Positions 15,769 to 22,516 of a DNA stretch of 33,967 nucleotides are shown piece after piece (within the stretch, counting starts at the first letter, position 1; every line of letters starts with the position of its first letter). The position numbers and the translations under genes are program-made. This DNA comes from Bernardetia sp. (GTDB lineage Bacteria > Bacteroidota > Bacteroidia > Cytophagales > Bernardetiaceae). The notes below the pieces were generated by a model, which made no database searches, had not been told where the DNA came from, and worked only from the letters and a program-made list of their open reading frames with translations. The stretch spans positions 89,395 through 123,361 of the forward strand of contig NZ_JAHDIG010000004.1 of the NCBI RefSeq assembly GCF_020630935.1. The letters run 5' to 3'.

Positions 15769-16868
15769 TTTTTTCGTATCAAAAAGGTAGAAGAACTAGA
15801 AAGAGTATCTTTCACTTCTTCAAAAATAACTCCTTTTGATAGGCTTTTCAAATGTTTTGTAAAAATGCTTTCTTCAATAGAATCTTTATCTGAAAAAAAT
15901 TGAGGAACAGCACTTTCTATTTTCAATGGATAAACTTGAATTTTATTTACTCCCTCACTTTGAATTTCAAATTCAATTAAAATACATCTATCTGTAAAGT
16001 TTTCAGTTTGGTCAAAGACAAAGTTTCCTAAGCTATAAAAAACAGGCTTGTTATTGACAAACTCAATGCTTTGTGTTACGTGTGGGTGGTGTCCGATAAT
16101 GGCATCTGCACCTGCTTTTGTGAGAAGATGTGCTTCTTTTCGCTGTTCTGTTGTAGGTAAAAATGTATATTCTGTTCCCCAATGCAGAGAAGCAATAACA
16201 ATAGTTTGAGGCTCTTTTTTCTTTAATTTTTTAATTTCTTCTATCAACTCTTTTATTTCCAGCTGACAAACAGATGGCTTATTATCCATTATAAACCAGT
16301 TTTCTAAAGGAACTCTAACCACAGAAAAAACAGCAATTTTAGTATCATTTTTTTCTATAAAAACAGGTTCACAACTTTTCTTGTATGTTTCTCCGTAGCC
16401 TATTCCTATAATTCCATTTTTTTTGAGAGAATTAAATGTAGAAGAGAGCCCTTTTCGGTGGTGGTCGTTGGTGTGGTTGTTGGCTAGAAATAGATGTGTA
16501 AAACCTGCCTTTTTTAGTGAGTCAGCATAAGAAGTAGGCACACGAAAACTAAAACGCTTTGGAATAGGCGAACTCTCATCGGTAAGTGGACACTCCAAAT
16601 TAGCTAGAATAAAATTATTTTCAGATTTATACTCCTCAAAAATAGGCTGCAAACTATCGAAAAGTGAAATCAAACCTTGCTTATCTATCTCAACTCTAAC
16701 ACCTCTATCTAGCAAAATATCTCCTCCAAAAAGTAATTTTATAGGCTTTTCATTTACAACATTCTTTTCTTCATTATCATTACTTTGACAAGCAAAGAAA
16801 AAGATGAAGATAAACGAAAAAGCATAAATTTGTAGGGATAAGGCAAGCCTTATCCGTCTTCTATTCAT
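15765..16868 (-). CDS. CapA-family lipoprotein (calcineurin-like fold)
   Basis: The 367-residue protein is a lipoprotein: hydrophobic segment then FFA-C (Cys27). The CapA domain motifs are present: LLFGGDILLDRG (metal-site GGD at 48-50), NLECPLT (90-96), ANNHTNDH (129-136), HWG (229-231), GHHPHV (259-264) and SLGNFVFDQ (279-287). CapA/PgsA proteins act in poly-gamma-glutamate capsule export or in related polymer processing; which polymer here is unknown. No capB/capC ligase genes are adjacent, so polyglutamate synthesis is not shown. It follows DUF3098 by 2 nt and overlaps the RemB/Wzi-like gene. Notably, codons 5-13 of its signal peptide lie inside a palindromic repeat found again at 29649. 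Confidence 0.9.
   Translation of the reverse strand: MNRRRIRLALSLQIYAFSFIFIFFFACQSNDNEEKNVVNEKPIKLLFGGDILLDRGVRVEIDKQGLISLFDSLQPIFEEYKSENNFILANLECPLTDESSPIPKRFSFRVPTSYADSLKKAGFTHLFLANNHTNDHHRKGLSSTFNSLKKNGIIGIGYGETYKKSCEPVFIEKNDTKIAVFSVVRVPLENWFIMDNKPSVCQLEIKELIEEIKKLKKKEPQTIVIASLHWGTEYTFLPTTEQRKEAHLLTKAGADAIIGHHPHVTQSIEFVNNKPVFYSLGNFVFDQTENFTDRCILIEFEIQSEGVNKIQVYPLKIESAVPQFFSDKDSIEESIFTKHLKSLSKGVIFEEVKDTLSSSSTFLIRKK
16829..16855. repeat. Dispersed palindromic repeat (GATAAGG type), copy 1, inside the CapA gene
   Basis: TTTGTAG, then GGATAAGGC (16836-16844), AA, GCCTTATCC (16847-16855): a perfect 9-bp palindrome with a shared 5' flank. Copy 2 at 29649-29674 matches in the flank and arms. It encodes part of the CapA signal peptide on the minus strand. 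Confidence 0.75.
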
Positions 16869-16870
16869 AG

Positions 16871-17131
16871 TTATTTTTTCTTTTTATAAAGAATAGCAAA
16901 AATTTCAAACATAAAGCCTAAAAAGGTAACAATAGGACCAAGTGTGAGACCTAAGAAGCCAAAACCATGTTGAGCATCTTCCATCGCCATAATGGTAAAA
17001 CCTAAAGTAATTATTACTACTCCTCCAATCATCATAATATAATTGATTTTTTCGAAGGCAAAAGGTAAGTTTTGAGAATTATCTACTTTTTTAAAGTCTT
17101 GTTTTGTCAAATCTGGTTTTTTATATTCCAT
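16871..17131 (-). CDS. DUF3098 small inner-membrane protein
   Basis: 86 residues with two transmembrane helices (about 31-50 and 60-81) and the DUF3098 pattern: LPFAFEKINYIMMIGG, then GLTLGPIVTFLGFMFEIFAILYKKKK. The function is unknown; in many Bacteroidota it lies between ftsX and uppP, an envelope-growth context. Here the partner genes differ: it is the first gene of an operon with CapA (2 nt gap) and the RemB/Wzi-like barrel, and folD lies upstream (54 nt). A TAATTTTG box 31 nt before its start could drive the operon. Confidence 0.87.
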   Translation of the reverse strand: MEYKKPDLTKQDFKKVDNSQNLPFAFEKINYIMMIGGVVIITLGFTIMAMEDAQHGFGFLGLTLGPIVTFLGFMFEIFAILYKKKK

Positions 17132-17162
17132 TTTTATATATGAGTTTAGATTTTAGAATATG

Positions 17163-17170
17163 CAAAATTA
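17163..17170 (-). promoter_or_regulatory. Candidate -7 box (TAATTTTG on minus strand) for the DUF3098-CapA operon
   Basis: CAAAATTA on the plus strand reads TAATTTTG on the minus strand, a match to TAnnTTTG, 31 nt before the DUF3098 start and between it and the folD stop. Confidence 0.4.
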
Positions 17171-17185
17171 CACGAACTTAACTAG

Positions 17186-18082
17186 CTACTGATTATTGGA
17201 AACTGCTAATTGCTTTCTTTTAGCTGCTTCTAGCGTGTTAAATAAAAGAGCTGTTACTGTCATTGGTCCTACTCCACCTGGTACTGGCGTAATGAATGAA
17301 CATTTTGGAGCAACTTCATCAAATTTTACATCTCCTTTAAGTGCAAACCCTGATTTTTTGCTTGCATCAGGTACTCGTGTTGTTCCTACATCAATAACGA
17401 TTGCACCTTCAGAAACCATATCTGCCGTTACAAATTCTGGCTTTCCGATAGCAGCAATGATAATATCTGCTTGCTTAGAAATTTCTTTTAAGTTTTTAGT
17501 TCTACTATGCGTAAGGGTAACCGTACAATTTCCTACTTTTTCATTACGAGCCAATAAAATACTCATTGGAGAACCTACAATATTGCTTCTTCCAATCACA
17601 ACAGCATGTTTTCCAGAAGTTTCTATGTTATACTGCTCTAAAAGTTTGACAATTCCGAAAGGTGTAGCAGGCAAATAACACGGCAAACCCAAGACCATTT
17701 TACCAATATTAGAAGGATGAAAACCATCAACATCTTTTTCTGGAGAAATAGCTAAGGTAATTTTATCAGCATCGATATGATTTGGCAAAGGAAGTTGAAC
17801 AATGAAGCCATCAATGTCATCATTTTGGTTAAAATCTTCTACCACTTGTAATAATTCTTCTTCTGTAATTGTAGCAGGAAGATTTTTGAGTGTAGAAGCA
17901 AAACCAATTTGTTCGCACGACTTGACTTTATTGGCTACATACGTTTGGCTTGCACCATCTTCACCCACCAAAATAGCTGCCAAGTGAGGCGTTTTAAAAC
18001 CTTTTTCTTTACGTGTGGCTACTTCTTTGGCTAAGTTATTTTTGAGAAGTTCGGCTGTATTTTTTCCGTCTATTAACTGCAT
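17186..18082 (-). CDS. folD: Bifunctional methylenetetrahydrofolate dehydrogenase / methenyltetrahydrofolate cyclohydrolase
   Basis: Interconverts 5,10-methylene-, 5,10-methenyl- and 10-formyl-tetrahydrofolate for purine and formyl-methionine synthesis, in the cytoplasm. The 298-residue protein has the catalytic YVANK motif (Tyr48, Lys52), DGFIVQLPLP, DVDGFHP, the nucleotide-binding GRSNIVGSP and the C-terminal TPVPGGVGPMT; length is normal. The start MQLIDGK is standard. A TACCTTTG box is 46 nt upstream. It lies between a small lipoprotein gene and the DUF3098-CapA operon. Confidence 0.97.
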   Translation of the reverse strand: MQLIDGKNTAELLKNNLAKEVATRKEKGFKTPHLAAILVGEDGASQTYVANKVKSCEQIGFASTLKNLPATITEEELLQVVEDFNQNDDIDGFIVQLPLPNHIDADKITLAISPEKDVDGFHPSNIGKMVLGLPCYLPATPFGIVKLLEQYNIETSGKHAVVIGRSNIVGSPMSILLARNEKVGNCTVTLTHSRTKNLKEISKQADIIIAAIGKPEFVTADMVSEGAIVIDVGTTRVPDASKKSGFALKGDVKFDEVAPKCSFITPVPGGVGPMTVTALLFNTLEAAKRKQLAVSNNQ

Positions 18083-18128
18083 GTATTTTTGTAGAAATTC
18101 TTAGGTAGGAAATACGTTTAGATACAGA

Positions 18129-18136
18129 CAAAGGTA
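18129..18136 (-). promoter_or_regulatory. Candidate -7 box (TACCTTTG on minus strand) for folD
   Basis: CAAAGGTA on the plus strand is TACCTTTG on the minus strand, fitting TAnnTTTG, 46 nt before the folD ATG. The -33 element is not clear. Confidence 0.4.
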
Positions 18137-18205
18137 ATTAATTCAAACTCAATTAAGAAACAAGGAGTTTTGATTTAATTTTTTTTCTAGTTTAGAAGAT
18201 GACGT

Positions 18206-18709
18206 TTAAAATTGAATTTCGTAGAACTCCAGTCCTCTTTCATTTGTCTTTTTCGTTATTTCAATATTAGGCTCTACAAAATCAATTTTTGTTATTTTAT
18301 AAGAAGAGCAACAAGAAGTTATATTATCTTTTGATTTTTTTGTTGTTAATGCAAAAGTACCTATGTACACGTCTTTAAGCCAAAGTTTGAACCCCTCTGC
18401 TTTATTTGCGTAATCTATATATTCTTCGTCCTCTATACCTATAAATAAATATGGTGGTTCATTATTCCAAGAATAAGGTGTTACAGTCATAGTATTTATA
18501 ATATTATCAAAATCATCTGTTAAATAGGCTCTGTTTTCGAATGAATCACTTATTCCATATTTGATAATAGCGTTTTCTCCTGTTTCTTTATCAACCAACT
18601 TAAAATATAAACCTTCCATACTAGGTAAACAATAATCCCCACAAGCAGAGCAACCTGTACACAAAAAAAGAATTAGCAAATTAAAAAGCATTCGATACGA
18701 CATAATCAA
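18206..18709 (-). CDS. Small Cys-rich lipoprotein, function unknown
   Basis: The 167-residue product begins with a hydrophobic segment then LCTGC (Cys20), a plausible though atypical lipobox, and more cysteines follow close by (CSACGDYC). The start is uncertain: ATGs at codons 1, 3 and 7 would all give a signal peptide. The mature part is mixed beta, with FKLVDKETGENAIIKYG, SWNNEPPYLFIG, LKDVYIGTFALTTKK and a late CCSSYK pair. No family recognised. It is the first gene left of the replication origin region and reads away from it. Confidence 0.62.
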   Translation of the reverse strand: MIMSYRMLFNLLILFLCTGCSACGDYCLPSMEGLYFKLVDKETGENAIIKYGISDSFENRAYLTDDFDNIINTMTVTPYSWNNEPPYLFIGIEDEEYIDYANKAEGFKLWLKDVYIGTFALTTKKSKDNITSCCSSYKITKIDFVEPNIEITKKTNERGLEFYEIQF

Positions 18710-18883
18710 AATGAGTTTAGAATTTCATAACATTTGAATACCATCGAAACGATAGAACAAAACAAACTGCTGCATTCAAAATCAATTTCAAAAATTTTTT
18801 TTTTTTCTCCATTTCAAAACTTTTCCACACACTAAATAATAAGAAATTCATTTTTTAAAAAACCCCTATTACTACTATTATGG

Positions 18884-19530
18884 TGTTGATAAGTGGATAA
18901 GTCTAGTTATCAACACGTTATCCACAGAAAAAATGACTTTATCCACAATTTTTTATCTACTTATTAACTATGTAAATTATTGATAGTCAAGACTTTAAAT
19001 GCTTTATCCACACTATCAACATTTGATAAGCAGTTATTATCAACATTGTGGATAAGTTGTTAATAACCAAAAAGTTAGTGTTGGTAACGTTATCAACACC
19101 TGTTAGTAACTATTTCTTAACATCACTTACTCACATCTAGCACACAAGTTATACACAGCTATTCACACAAATTGTGAATAAGTGTGGAAAAGGTGGATAA
19201 CTCCTCATTTTGTGTATAAAATCTGTGGAAAAGTATAAAGTTATCCACATAAAATTGTGGATATGTGGATAAGTCTGCCAATTAGATTAGATTTCTAAAA
19301 ATCAAACTTAAAAAATTAGAATCTAAATTTAAAATTGTGGGTAACTTTTGTTAAAATGTGGATAAGTAGTATAAAAAAGTGAATAAGTGTGGATAAGATT
19401 TGGATTTCTCGTGTGAATAACGTGTTACATCAAGATTTCGACTGTATAAACATCTGAAAAACCAAGAAAAACCTTAGCAAATGTGGATAACTTCTTTCAA
19501 ATTGTGGATAACTTTAAAAAATGTGTATAA
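18884..19530. other. Probable chromosomal replication origin (oriC), DnaA-box cluster
   Basis: The 962-nt gap 18710-19671 has no gene. It holds ten perfect DnaA boxes. Plus orientation (TTATCCACA): 18918, 18939, 19004, 19241. Minus orientation (TGTGGATAA): 19047, 19264, 19357, 19388, 19482, 19503. Thirteen or more one-mismatch boxes start at 18884, 18892, 18907, 19037, 19090, 19149, 19173, 19192, 19211, 19256, 19336, 19412 and 19522. Very AT-rich tracts suitable for unwinding flank or divide them: a run of 12 T at 18795-18806, and 19281-19335 with repeated TTAGA/TCTAA motifs. DnaA binding at such arrays starts replication. dnaA is not adjacent, which is common in Bacteroidota. The alternatives (plasmid origin, DnaA-titration site) are less likely among housekeeping genes. 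Confidence 0.87.
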
Positions 19531-19552
19531 AATTTGGCTTTTGAAGTAAAAA

Positions 19553-19590
19553 ACAAATAAAAAACCATCTCTTCTTACGAAAAGATGGTT
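19553..19590 (-). terminator. Intrinsic terminator of the glutamate dehydrogenase gene
   Basis: On the minus strand AACCATCT, a 12-nt loop, AGATGGTT (plus coordinates 19563-19570 and 19583-19590), followed by TTTTTATTTG. It is about 80 nt past the dehydrogenase stop and would shield the origin region from its transcription. Confidence 0.8.
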
Positions 19591-19671
19591 ATTGATAACT
19601 TTTACAAAAAATAATTTTAAACTTTGACTTACAAAGTAAAATTTATTTTCCTTATGTATAATACTGATAAA

Positions 19672-21108
19672 TCAAGGGAAGATACCAGATTCCATATAAG
19701 CAATAGCAATCTTATCAATAGAGGTAATAAAAGCTGCATTACGCAAACTCTTGACATCTTTATAATTCTTAAAGGTTTCTCTCACTTGGTGATATGAAGT
19801 AATCATAGTTTCTTCTAAAGCAGAGTTTACCAAATCACGCTCATCTGCACCACGCATAATCATTCTGCGAAGGTCGTCGCCTACTCCTTTTCCTGTTGCA
19901 GCTTCGATAGCTTGTACGATACGAGTGTTTTCCATTTGGTCGTAACGCTTAGTAATCTTACCAAACGAAACACGAGAAAGATTTTTGAGCCATTCTAAGT
20001 AAGAAACTGTAACACCCCCAGCATTGAGATAAAAGTCTGGAAGAATCATTTTACCTTTTTCCAACAAAATAGCTTCAGCTTCTCTAGTAATAGGACCATT
20101 TGCACCCTCTCCGATTACTTTTGCTTTAATTCTTGGTGCATTTTCTTCTGTAATTTGGTTTTCTAAAGCAGCAGGAATAAGAACATCACATTCAAATTCC
20201 ATGAGTTGATTGCTTGGCTTTACTTCTTGAGCTTTTGGATAGCCCATTAGTGAGCCTGTTTCTTTACGATGACGGAATAAATCTTCTACATCAAAACCAT
20301 CTTTGTTATATACACCACCTTCGTATTCAGCAATTCCTACAACGATTGCACCCTCTTTTTGTGCATACAGTGCAGCGTGGTATCCCACGTTACCAAACCC
20401 TTGTACAATAACCGTCTTTCCTGCCAGCCCAGGAGTAAGTCCTAATTCCTTCATATCTTCAGCAATACTCATTGCTTCACGAATACCGAAGATAACACCT
20501 AGTCCGGTTGCTTCAGTACGTCCACGGATTCCGTGCATTGAAAGAGGCTTACCTGTAACACAACCTAGTGCATTGATTCCTGGACGAAGAAGTGAATACG
20601 TATCAGCAATCCAAGCCATTTCTCTTGCGCCTGTTCCATAGTCAGGAGCAGGAACATCAATAGAAGGACCTATCATTTCTTTTTTTACAAGTTCTGTTGT
20701 ATAACGACGTGTAATTGTTTCTAACTGGCGAGCTGTATATTTTTTAGGATTGATTTTTACACCTCCTTTAGCTCCACCAAAAGGAACATTTACGAGCGCA
20801 CACTTAAAAGACATAAGTGTTGCAAGTGCTTTTACTTCATCTGCATTTACAGCTTCAGCAAAACGAATACCTCCTTTTACGGGAAGTTTGTGGTGAGAGT
20901 GCTGAACTCTCCACGCTTTGATTACTTGGTAATCGTCGTTGTCTAGGCGAAGAGGAAAACTCATTTCATAGACACTATTAGGAACGATAATTTGTTCTAG
21001 TAGCCCTTTGGGGTGCTTGGTAAGTGCTGCTGCATTGTTGAGCGAGCCAAGTACATCTTTGTAGAATTTAGCACCTTGGTCTAAATGTTCTTTATCATTG
21101 TTTGCCAT
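19672..21108 (-). CDS. gdhA: Glutamate dehydrogenase (Glu/Leu/Phe/Val dehydrogenase family)
   Basis: Reversibly deaminates glutamate to 2-oxoglutarate and ammonia with NAD(P). The 478-residue cytoplasmic protein has LPVKGGIRF (substrate-binding Lys78), the catalytic-lysine loop PFGGAKGGVKINP (Lys114), DVPAPDYGTGAREMAWIADTY (catalytic Asp156) and a Rossmann motif VIVQGFGNVGYHAA near 230. It looks more like the animal GLUD1-type hexameric enzyme than like the E. coli NADP enzyme; the gene symbol is therefore generic. Cofactor use cannot be decided by eye. A strong terminator follows. It lies immediately right of the replication origin and reads toward it. Confidence 0.96.
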   Translation of the reverse strand: MANNDKEHLDQGAKFYKDVLGSLNNAAALTKHPKGLLEQIIVPNSVYEMSFPLRLDNDDYQVIKAWRVQHSHHKLPVKGGIRFAEAVNADEVKALATLMSFKCALVNVPFGGAKGGVKINPKKYTARQLETITRRYTTELVKKEMIGPSIDVPAPDYGTGAREMAWIADTYSLLRPGINALGCVTGKPLSMHGIRGRTEATGLGVIFGIREAMSIAEDMKELGLTPGLAGKTVIVQGFGNVGYHAALYAQKEGAIVVGIAEYEGGVYNKDGFDVEDLFRHRKETGSLMGYPKAQEVKPSNQLMEFECDVLIPAALENQITEENAPRIKAKVIGEGANGPITREAEAILLEKGKMILPDFYLNAGGVTVSYLEWLKNLSRVSFGKITKRYDQMENTRIVQAIEAATGKGVGDDLRRMIMRGADERDLVNSALEETMITSYHQVRETFKNYKDVKSLRNAAFITSIDKIAIAYMESGIFP

Positions 21109-21254
21109 AGCAAATATGTGGGTTAGGTGTGTTTTAAATGTTTATTTTGTATTTGGGCTTAAAGTTAATTCATTTTTCTAAGCTAAAAAATACAAATCTT
21201 ATTCTTTATAAACAATTTATTTTCAATAAAGCTAATCTAGTTGCTCTCAACAAT

Positions 21255-21827
21255 TTAATCATTTGTTTCTTTACACGGACAAACGTATTTATATACTTTT
21301 TCATTTACAATAAGTGTTGTTCCTGCTTCAAGATTATAAGTATATTCATTCAACTTATTCCATGTTTTGAGTTGCGATTCAGAAACGCCATATCTTCTTG
21401 CAATTTTATAGACAGAAAGTCTTTTATCTAACTTAAGGTAGTTGTATTTTTTGACAGGATTTGAAATAAAACCTTTATAATATTGTTCTTTTAGAGCTAC
21501 TTTAAGATATTCCCCTTCATAAAGTTTTTCTCGTTTAAGACTTTCCAAACTTGAATACGTATAATTGTTCCACTTTGTAAAGCAAGGAGCGCACAGCTGA
21601 TACATATTTAAAATAGATTCGATAGTTTCTCCTTCGGCTACCATGTGATAGATATATTCGTCTTCTTTTGGAGTTTCAAAAACACCTTGATGCGTAATGG
21701 TACGAACCGTCTGAACGACAGGACGTACTAATAGACTATCTTCATAATAGTTTCCATAGATGTCATGTTGTGCTTGTGAAGAGTAGGTAACAAGCATAAA
21801 TATCAAAATTGATAAATAAGTTTTCAT
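21255..21827 (-). CDS. Exported LysM-domain protein
   Basis: An upstream open frame to 21896 exists, but the ATG at 21827 gives MKTYLSILIFMLVTYSSQAQ, a clean signal peptide; the earlier one would put a second hydrophobic segment in front. The 190-residue product has a LysM-like repeat at about 60-112 (YHMVAEGETIESILNMY ... LYEGEYLKV) and a better one at about 132-176 (RLSVYKIARRYGVSESQLKTWNKLN ... LEAGTTLIV). LysM domains bind peptidoglycan. The Cys pairs CAPC (79-82) and CPC (183-185) are unusual for a periplasmic LysM protein and may form disulfides. Divergent from the small lipoprotein gene at 22005. Confidence 0.85.
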   Translation of the reverse strand: MKTYLSILIFMLVTYSSQAQHDIYGNYYEDSLLVRPVVQTVRTITHQGVFETPKEDEYIYHMVAEGETIESILNMYQLCAPCFTKWNNYTYSSLESLKREKLYEGEYLKVALKEQYYKGFISNPVKKYNYLKLDKRLSVYKIARRYGVSESQLKTWNKLNEYTYNLEAGTTLIVNEKVYKYVCPCKETND

Positions 21828-21967
21828 AATCAGTAGTATAAATTTGGTGTAAAATAATTTTAAACACAGTAGAAAAATAACGTAATTTTTTGCCAATGAA
21901 AAATATAAGAGAGTTTTATTTACAGATGTGAAAAATAGTTTTATTCCATACTAGAGTAGAAAATAGT

Positions 21968-21975
21968 TAGTTTTG
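21968..21975 (+). promoter_or_regulatory. Candidate Bacteroidota -7 box (TAGTTTTG)
   Basis: TAGTTTTG fits TAnnTTTG and ends 29 nt before the start of the small lipoprotein gene. The -33 element is not evident. Confidence 0.4.
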
Positions 21976-22004
21976 TAACTATAAACCTTTAATCTAAAAT
22001 ATCT

Positions 22005-22418
22005 ATGAAAAATATATCTCTATTCTTGTTTTTGGTATTTAGTATTTTGTCCTCTTGTCAAAACAGTCTAGAAAAGAACAATGAAGAATTTGCTGAGAAA
22101 TTTGAAGGCGATTGGCAACTTAAAAAACTGACAGGAGAGCGTGGAGTAGCAGACTCTGTTATAGAAAAATTTCCGATTACACTAAGTGTAGAAGATACTG
22201 CCTTTCTTTTAAAACAAGCCACACAGTACGGACAAACTACTTATCGAAACTGGGTTTTTGATGGTTCAACCCTATTTTTACCTTATTCTAATGAAGAGTT
22301 TCAAGAAGATACTTTGACTTTCAAATTGTTAAAATTGAATGAGAAAGAGCTTACTTTAGAGCGACACAATAAAGATTTAGAAGGGCTTGATACGCTTTAC
22401 TTTGAGAAGTATTATTAG
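22005..22418 (+). CDS. Small lipocalin-like lipoprotein
   Basis: The 137-residue protein has a lipoprotein signal (ILSSC, Cys18). The mature domain starts with a GDWQLKKLTG strand, has evenly spaced short strands (FPITLSVED, YRNWVFDGSTLFLPY, TLTFKLLKLNEKELTLERHN) and ends YFEKYY. This is the pattern of the many lipocalin-like small lipoproteins of Bacteroidota (WQL...G start, KLNEKELTLE strand). The ligand is unknown. It is a single gene, ending before a 13-bp hairpin. Confidence 0.8.
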   Translation: MKNISLFLFLVFSILSSCQNSLEKNNEEFAEKFEGDWQLKKLTGERGVADSVIEKFPITLSVEDTAFLLKQATQYGQTTYRNWVFDGSTLFLPYSNEEFQEDTLTFKLLKLNEKELTLERHNKDLEGLDTLYFEKYY

Positions 22419-22452
22419 TTAGTGTGCAAAAAAAATAAAGTTAGCCTCCATT

Positions 22453-22483
22453 AACTGTGTTCTGTAGCATACAGAACACAGTT
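22453..22483. repeat. Perfect 13-bp hairpin (TGTTCTGT-type palindrome), possible terminator
   Basis: AACTGTGTTCTGT (22453-22465), loop AGCAT, ACAGAACACAGTT (22471-22483), perfectly complementary. It lies between convergent genes, so it may end both transcripts, though the T-run is short (TTTT then CCCC). Its core TGTTCTGT/ACAGAACA recurs at 29612-29632. Confidence 0.7.
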
Positions 22484-22516
22484 TTCCCCATTCTTAAACA
22501 AATTCTAAGAATTGCG

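Noticed and set aside
18884-19530. Reading the repeated TTATCCACA motifs as plasmid iterons or a CRISPR-like array.
   Set aside because: Motifs are 9 nt, in both orientations and irregularly spaced, matching DnaA boxes exactly. No rep gene or spacers are present.
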